Assembly: GCF_000507845.1 (NCBI RefSeq)
Contig: NZ_KI669454.1
Coordinates: 372,001-436,000 of the forward strand
Origin: Helicobacter macacae MIT 99-5501
GTDB lineage: Bacteria; Campylobacterota; Campylobacteria; Campylobacterales; Helicobacteraceae
DNA: 64,000 nt
Direction of reading: 5' to 3'
Part shown: positions 60,938 through 64,000 of the stretch, piece after piece
How the letters are laid out: each line of letters opens with the position of its first letter
Position numbering within the stretch: the stretch's first letter is position 1
Notes under the pieces: generated by a model
The model's database searches: none
Told to the model about the DNA's origin: nothing
The model's input: only the letters and a program-made list of their open reading frames with translations
Made by a program: the position numbers and the translations under genes

Positions 60938-61255
60938 TTATAGCAATGCTTCAATCTTGCTAGCAAGCACGGCTTTGCTATGTGCTCCTACGATTTGCTC
61001 GACTACTTGTCCGTCTTTCATAAAAAATATCGTAGGAATGTTGCTTATGCCGTATTCTTCTGAAATCGCTTTTTCTTCATCGACATTGACTTTGCAAATC
61101 GCTGCTTTTCCTTCAAAATCGCTCGCAAGCTCGTCAATCACGGGTGCTAGCATACGACAAGGACCGCACCAAGGTGCCCAAAAATCTACCATAGCTACAC
61201 CGCTTTTGGTTACTTGCTCAAAGTTGTCTTTTTTTAGTTCGATGTATTTTCCCAT
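60938..61255 (-). CDS. trxA: Thioredoxin TrxA
   Basis: This 105-residue thioredoxin has the active site WAPWCGPCRMLAPVI (about 28-42), the cis-Pro in SNIPTIFFMKDG and the usual VDEEKAISEEYGI helix. It is the general reductant of cytoplasmic disulfides. ATG 61255 has GGAG upstream. A terminator follows it. Confidence 0.97.
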   Translation of the reverse strand: MGKYIELKKDNFEQVTKSGVAMVDFWAPWCGPCRMLAPVIDELASDFEGKAAICKVNVDEEKAISEEYGISNIPTIFFMKDGQVVEQIVGAHSKAVLASKIEALL

Positions 61256-61424
61256 CGTTTTTCTCCTAAGTTAAAGTTATAAAATAAAGGCGTGTTTATT
61301 GTATAACCATAAAATAAACAAAAGTTCTTTATTGAAATATTTTATGTCTTTGGTGTGAGGTTGGGTGTGATTTTGCTATTTTGTGGGATTTTGGGCTACT
61401 TGTGTTTTTGATAGCGCAAAGGAT

Positions 61425-61460
61425 ACCCACCCCCAAACCCCCTCCGCTTAAGGGAGGGGG
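61425..61460. repeat. Palindromic repeat, reverse copy
   Basis: This intergenic copy reads ACCCACCCCCAAACCCCCT and CCGCTTAAGGGAGGGGG, the same element as at 22474 in reverse with a longer loop. Confidence 0.8.
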
Positions 61461-61592
61461 CTTTTTAAAAAACGCAAAATACAACAAACCATATAAAATC
61501 CCCACAAAATCCAACTCTACAACATTTCAAAATTCTCGCAATTTTACAGATTCTCACAAAATCCCCTCACGCTTCCCCACATTAGTATTCTG

Positions 61593-61605
61593 TTTTTTTT
61601 TTTTT
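61593..61605. repeat. T13 tract upstream of the secreted coiled-coil gene
   Basis: Thirteen T residues lie 129 bases before ATG 61734. This is a typical Helicobacter position for a phase-variable promoter spacer. Confidence 0.7.
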
Positions 61606-61733
61606 GTAGTATCGCTTTTGCATAGAATCCGTAAAAATGCTAGAAACTGATTGCAATACTTTTTGAAGAAGGTGGTAATAGGCTAACAAACACAAAAATC
61701 CCAAAATCTAAAAAACGCATAAAAGGAGTAACG

Positions 61734-62732
61734 ATGAAAAAATCAAATCAAATGAAAAAGATGAAAGAGACAAGAGAAATGAAAAGAGCGGCACAAATTC
61801 TATCAGTAGGGTTGTTTACGCTATGTGTGGATACTGCTTTTGCATTTGGGACATATAACCATAATGTAACGATACGAAATCAGCCAAGTTTTGGCGAGAT
61901 TTTGGAAAGAGGTGCTCAAAGAATGCACGAACAAAATATGCTAAATCAGCAGTTACAAACGCAGCAACAAATGCAATTTCAAAATCAAATGTTTCAGATG
62001 CAACAACAGCAACAGATACTAAACAAACAAGAGCATTTGCAAAAGCTTAATAGCGACCCAGAATATGCCCTGAGAGATAAGCTAAACCAAAAAAGTAATG
62101 CACTAGGCAGAGTGATAAAAGAAAGTGATGAAAAGTTTGGCACACTAAACGAAAAAGAAAAAATATTAAATGAGGAGTTTGACTTATTATTTGACGAAGC
62201 AAAACCTTTGAATGATAAAGTAAAATCAATCTTTGCTAGACTAGATACATTGACGCAAAAAGAAAAGGCACTAGACACATCAAAACTTCTACCACAAGAA
62301 AAAGATGAAATCAAAAACTTTCTATCCAAGGCTGTTGAGCTAAATACCAAAAGACAAGTGATGGACAACAAATGGCAAGTGTATAATGATAAAGCTTCTT
62401 CGCTTAATGAAAACTTTACTAAAAAAGCGACAGATTTTGTAAATATGCTTCAAAAATACAGCACAGAAATGGAAAAATATCAACACAAAATAGAATATGA
62501 CAATAAGGCTTATGAAGCATTTCTAAACATAGCCGAGAAAAAAGCTGAAGTAATGATAAATCTAGCTAGAGAAAAAGAGGCATATATTTTGAAACTAGAA
62601 AAACTCTATGAGGAAGCGGATAAACTTGTGGCAGAGGATATAAACTTTTGCAAAGACATTATCAAGCATAAATCATTTGTTAGAAAATATGAGAGATTTT
62701 TTAAGAAAGTGGAAAAAAGATTGGGGGTGTAG
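61734..62732 (+). CDS. Secreted coiled-coil protein of unknown function
   Basis: This 332-residue protein starts with a basic N-terminus and a hydrophobic signal (AAQILSVGLFTLCVDTAFA, about 22-40). A Q/N/M-rich segment follows (about 65-105: QQLQTQQQMQFQNQMFQM), then about 220 residues of long coiled coil rich in K, E and L. The single Cys after the signal is near the C-terminus (NFCKDI). No domain is recognised. ATG 61734 has AAAGGAG seven bases upstream. Probable location: periplasm or surface. Confidence 0.65.
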   Translation: MKKSNQMKKMKETREMKRAAQILSVGLFTLCVDTAFAFGTYNHNVTIRNQPSFGEILERGAQRMHEQNMLNQQLQTQQQMQFQNQMFQMQQQQQILNKQEHLQKLNSDPEYALRDKLNQKSNALGRVIKESDEKFGTLNEKEKILNEEFDLLFDEAKPLNDKVKSIFARLDTLTQKEKALDTSKLLPQEKDEIKNFLSKAVELNTKRQVMDNKWQVYNDKASSLNENFTKKATDFVNMLQKYSTEMEKYQHKIEYDNKAYEAFLNIAEKKAEVMINLAREKEAYILKLEKLYEEADKLVAEDINFCKDIIKHKSFVRKYERFFKKVEKRLGV

Positions 62733-62815
62733 GATTGGCTAATTTTTTTAAAAAACTTTGCAAAGTAAATTATCATAACTTAAGTGAAGCTATACATCTA
62801 TAAAGACTCTATTTT

Positions 62816-62912
62816 TGTCATATTGAGCTTTTGCAAAAAGCGAAATATCCAAAAAATGTGTTTTGTAAATATAAGCTATTTTAGATACTTCGGTTTGTGC
62901 CAAACCTGATGA
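62816..62912. repeat. TCATATTGAG-family repeat, decayed
   Basis: It begins TGTCATATTGAGC and contains GCGAAATATCC and GATACTTCGGTTTG, as in the copy at 54046. The right arm has decayed (AAACCTGATGA). Confidence 0.6.
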
Positions 62913-62965
62913 TTGTTTTTTTGTGGCAAGAAAACACTTTTTTAAGCAAAACTTACCCACCCCCA

Positions 62966-63117
62966 AACCCCCTCCGCCACAATTTTATCATTTTGGGAGG
63001 GGGCTTTTAAAGAATAAAATCCCCACTCCACTACAATTTTATCATTTGGGGAGGGGCTTTTAAAGAGACAAGCCCTTTCCACCATAATTTTACATTTGGG
63101 GAAAGCTCAATATTTAA
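62966..63117. repeat. Tandem array of three hairpin units
   Basis: Three units about 51 bases apart each read like CCCC(T/A)CTCC.CCACAATTTTATCATTT.GGGAGGGG followed by CTTTTAAAGA. Each unit is itself a stem-loop. The arms come from the palindromic family, but the loop is replaced by an AT-rich stretch. Units decay from left to right. Confidence 0.7.
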
Positions 63118-63265
63118 CAAGAAAGAGTGATAGCTAGGAGTGTCGCCCTCATTTCTTATTGGTAGTATTCTTTATTCAGGCATTGCTAGCACCCTTTAAT
63201 AGACTATCAAGCAAGTCTAATTTTTGCGCTTCAAAGCTAAATCTAATTTCGCGTAAAACGAAATA

Positions 63266-64000
63266 TCACACATTAAAGCGGAAGTGCATCACATCGCCGT
63301 CTTGGACAATGTAGTCTTTGCCTTCGCTTCGCATTGCTCCCGCTTCTTTTGCTTTTGCTTCGCCTCCGTATTTGATGAAGTCCTCATAAGCGATTGTTTC
63401 CGCGCGGATAAAGCCTTTTTCAAAGTCGTTGTGGATTACCCCTGCGGCTTGCGGGGCTTTGCTCCCGTTTTTTATCGTCCAAGAGCGCACTTCTTGCACG
63501 CCAGCGGTGAAGTAGCTAATAAGCCCTAGTTTGCTAAAGCCCGTGCGGATAATCTGCTCTAGACCAGACTCCGCACAGCCCAAATCGCACAAAAACTCCG
63601 CTCTCTCCTCCTCGCTTAAGCCCACCATTTCCTCTTCGATTTTGGCGCATAGCTTTATCGTCTCAAAGCCTTGCTTCGCGCCATAGTCTCGCACCTTTTT
63701 GACATACTCGCTATCCTCGCTTAGCCCACTCTCATCGACATTTGCACCGTATATGACTTCTTTGGCACTTAGGAAACGCAACTCTTTGTTTAGAGATTCA
63801 CACTCGTTTGTGGTAAAGTCTGCAAAGCTCCTAGCAGGCGAGTTTGTCTCTAAATGTGCCAAAAGTTTCTTTGCACATTGCAGAATCTTCCCCGCTTCCT
63901 TGCTCGCTTTTGCCTCACGCTCTAGCTTTGCTACGCGCTTTAGCAGTGTGGCTATGTCTGCCAAAATCAGCTCTAGCTCGATGATTTCTATGTCGCCTAG
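63266..64000 (-). CDS. ychF: Redox-regulated ATPase YchF, 5' end cut by window
   Basis: This is the C-terminal 244 or so residues of the Obg-like ATPase YchF (OLA1 type). The helical domain (LLKRVAKLEREAKASKEAGK, AKKLLAHLE) and the TGS domain are visible: LISYFTAGVQEVRSWTIKNG, AAGVIHNDFEKGFIRAETIA, DGDVMHFRFNV. The frame stays open to base 64000 (LGDIEIIELELILADIATLL), so the G-domain lies outside. YchF binds ribosomes and ATP and affects the oxidative-stress response. Confidence 0.93.
   Translation of the reverse strand, partial: LGDIEIIELELILADIATLLKRVAKLEREAKASKEAGKILQCAKKLLAHLETNSPARSFADFTTNECESLNKELRFLSAKEVIYGANVDESGLSEDSEYVKKVRDYGAKQGFETIKLCAKIEEEMVGLSEEERAEFLCDLGCAESGLEQIIRTGFSKLGLISYFTAGVQEVRSWTIKNGSKAPQAAGVIHNDFEKGFIRAETIAYEDFIKYGGEAKAKEAGAMRSEGKDYIVQDGDVMHFRFNV

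Larger units (their letters stand above)
61256..61733. other. Intergenic region with palindromic repeat and T13 tract
   Basis: About 480 bases between divergent genes hold a reverse palindromic repeat (61425-61460, with CTTA inserted in the core), a T13 tract (61593-61605) and a good ribosome binding site (AAAGGAG) for the coiled-coil gene. No gene was seen. Confidence 0.55.
62733..63265. other. Repeat-filled intergenic region before ychF
   Basis: About 530 bases between convergent genes. They hold a TCATATTGAG-family inverted repeat (62816-62912) and a tandem array of hairpins derived from the palindromic repeat (62966-63117). The last 150 bases show nothing recognisable. Confidence 0.6.

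Noticed and set aside
62966-63117. CRISPR array
   Set aside because: The units are self-complementary and contiguous with no unique spacers, and no cas gene is present.

Overview
The window looks like chromosome of a Helicobacter species, probably an enterohepatic one. The evidence is the gene content typical of Campylobacterota (a complete ccoNOQP cbb3 oxidase operon, a csd3-like cell-shape peptidase, tgt next to a TrkA-C protein, a group III truncated haemoglobin, a VacA-like autotransporter barrel), AT-rich DNA and many long homopolymer tracts. The species call is inference. No rRNA, tRNA or CRISPR array was recognised. Both ends cut genes: a YqeY-like gene at base 1 and ychF at base 64000.

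Layout: 1-1546 holds a YqeY-like and a CvfB-like gene. 1844-6689 is a two-gene operon of a kinase-like/SF1-helicase fusion and a PLD nuclease, which matches a type I Mokosh anti-phage system. 6990-8807 is a secreted protein of unknown role. 8998-16102 (minus strand) is ccoNOQP, a DUF4006 gene, a 34-residue membrane ORF, a TPM-like membrane protein, a FixH-like protein and three prepilin-like proteins. 16219-20134 is priA with two small neighbours.

20274-42119 is a defence-rich accessory region. It holds a one-protein type ISP/IIG restriction-modification enzyme with a 12-G tract, an AbiE-type toxin-antitoxin pair, uvrB, and a small P450 remnant/MFS/Rrf2 insert bounded by a duplicated uvrB 3' end. 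It continues with a frameshifted small secreted protein and a type I R-M locus in the order hsdM, DUF1016 nuclease, hsdS fragment, hsdS, RloC-like anticodon nuclease, AlbA/Schlafen protein, hsdR. From 42399 the content is mostly housekeeping: a DctA-type symporter, csd3, an amino-acid ABC transporter, an XRE regulator, a TrkA-C protein, tgt, a truncated haemoglobin, an autotransporter, an outer-membrane barrel, a second SF1 helicase, dapB, trxB, trxA, a secreted coiled-coil protein and ychF.

The most unusual property is a set of dispersed palindromic repeats, the main one with core CCCCTCCGCAAGGGAGGGG. They lie between genes and also in frame inside genes: the ISP enzyme, an hsdS fragment, the hsdS linker and the autotransporter N-terminus. 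In the ISP enzyme they bracket the presumed target-recognition part, spaced by multiples of three. This resembles Rickettsia palindromic elements and could drive in-frame remodelling of specificity genes.
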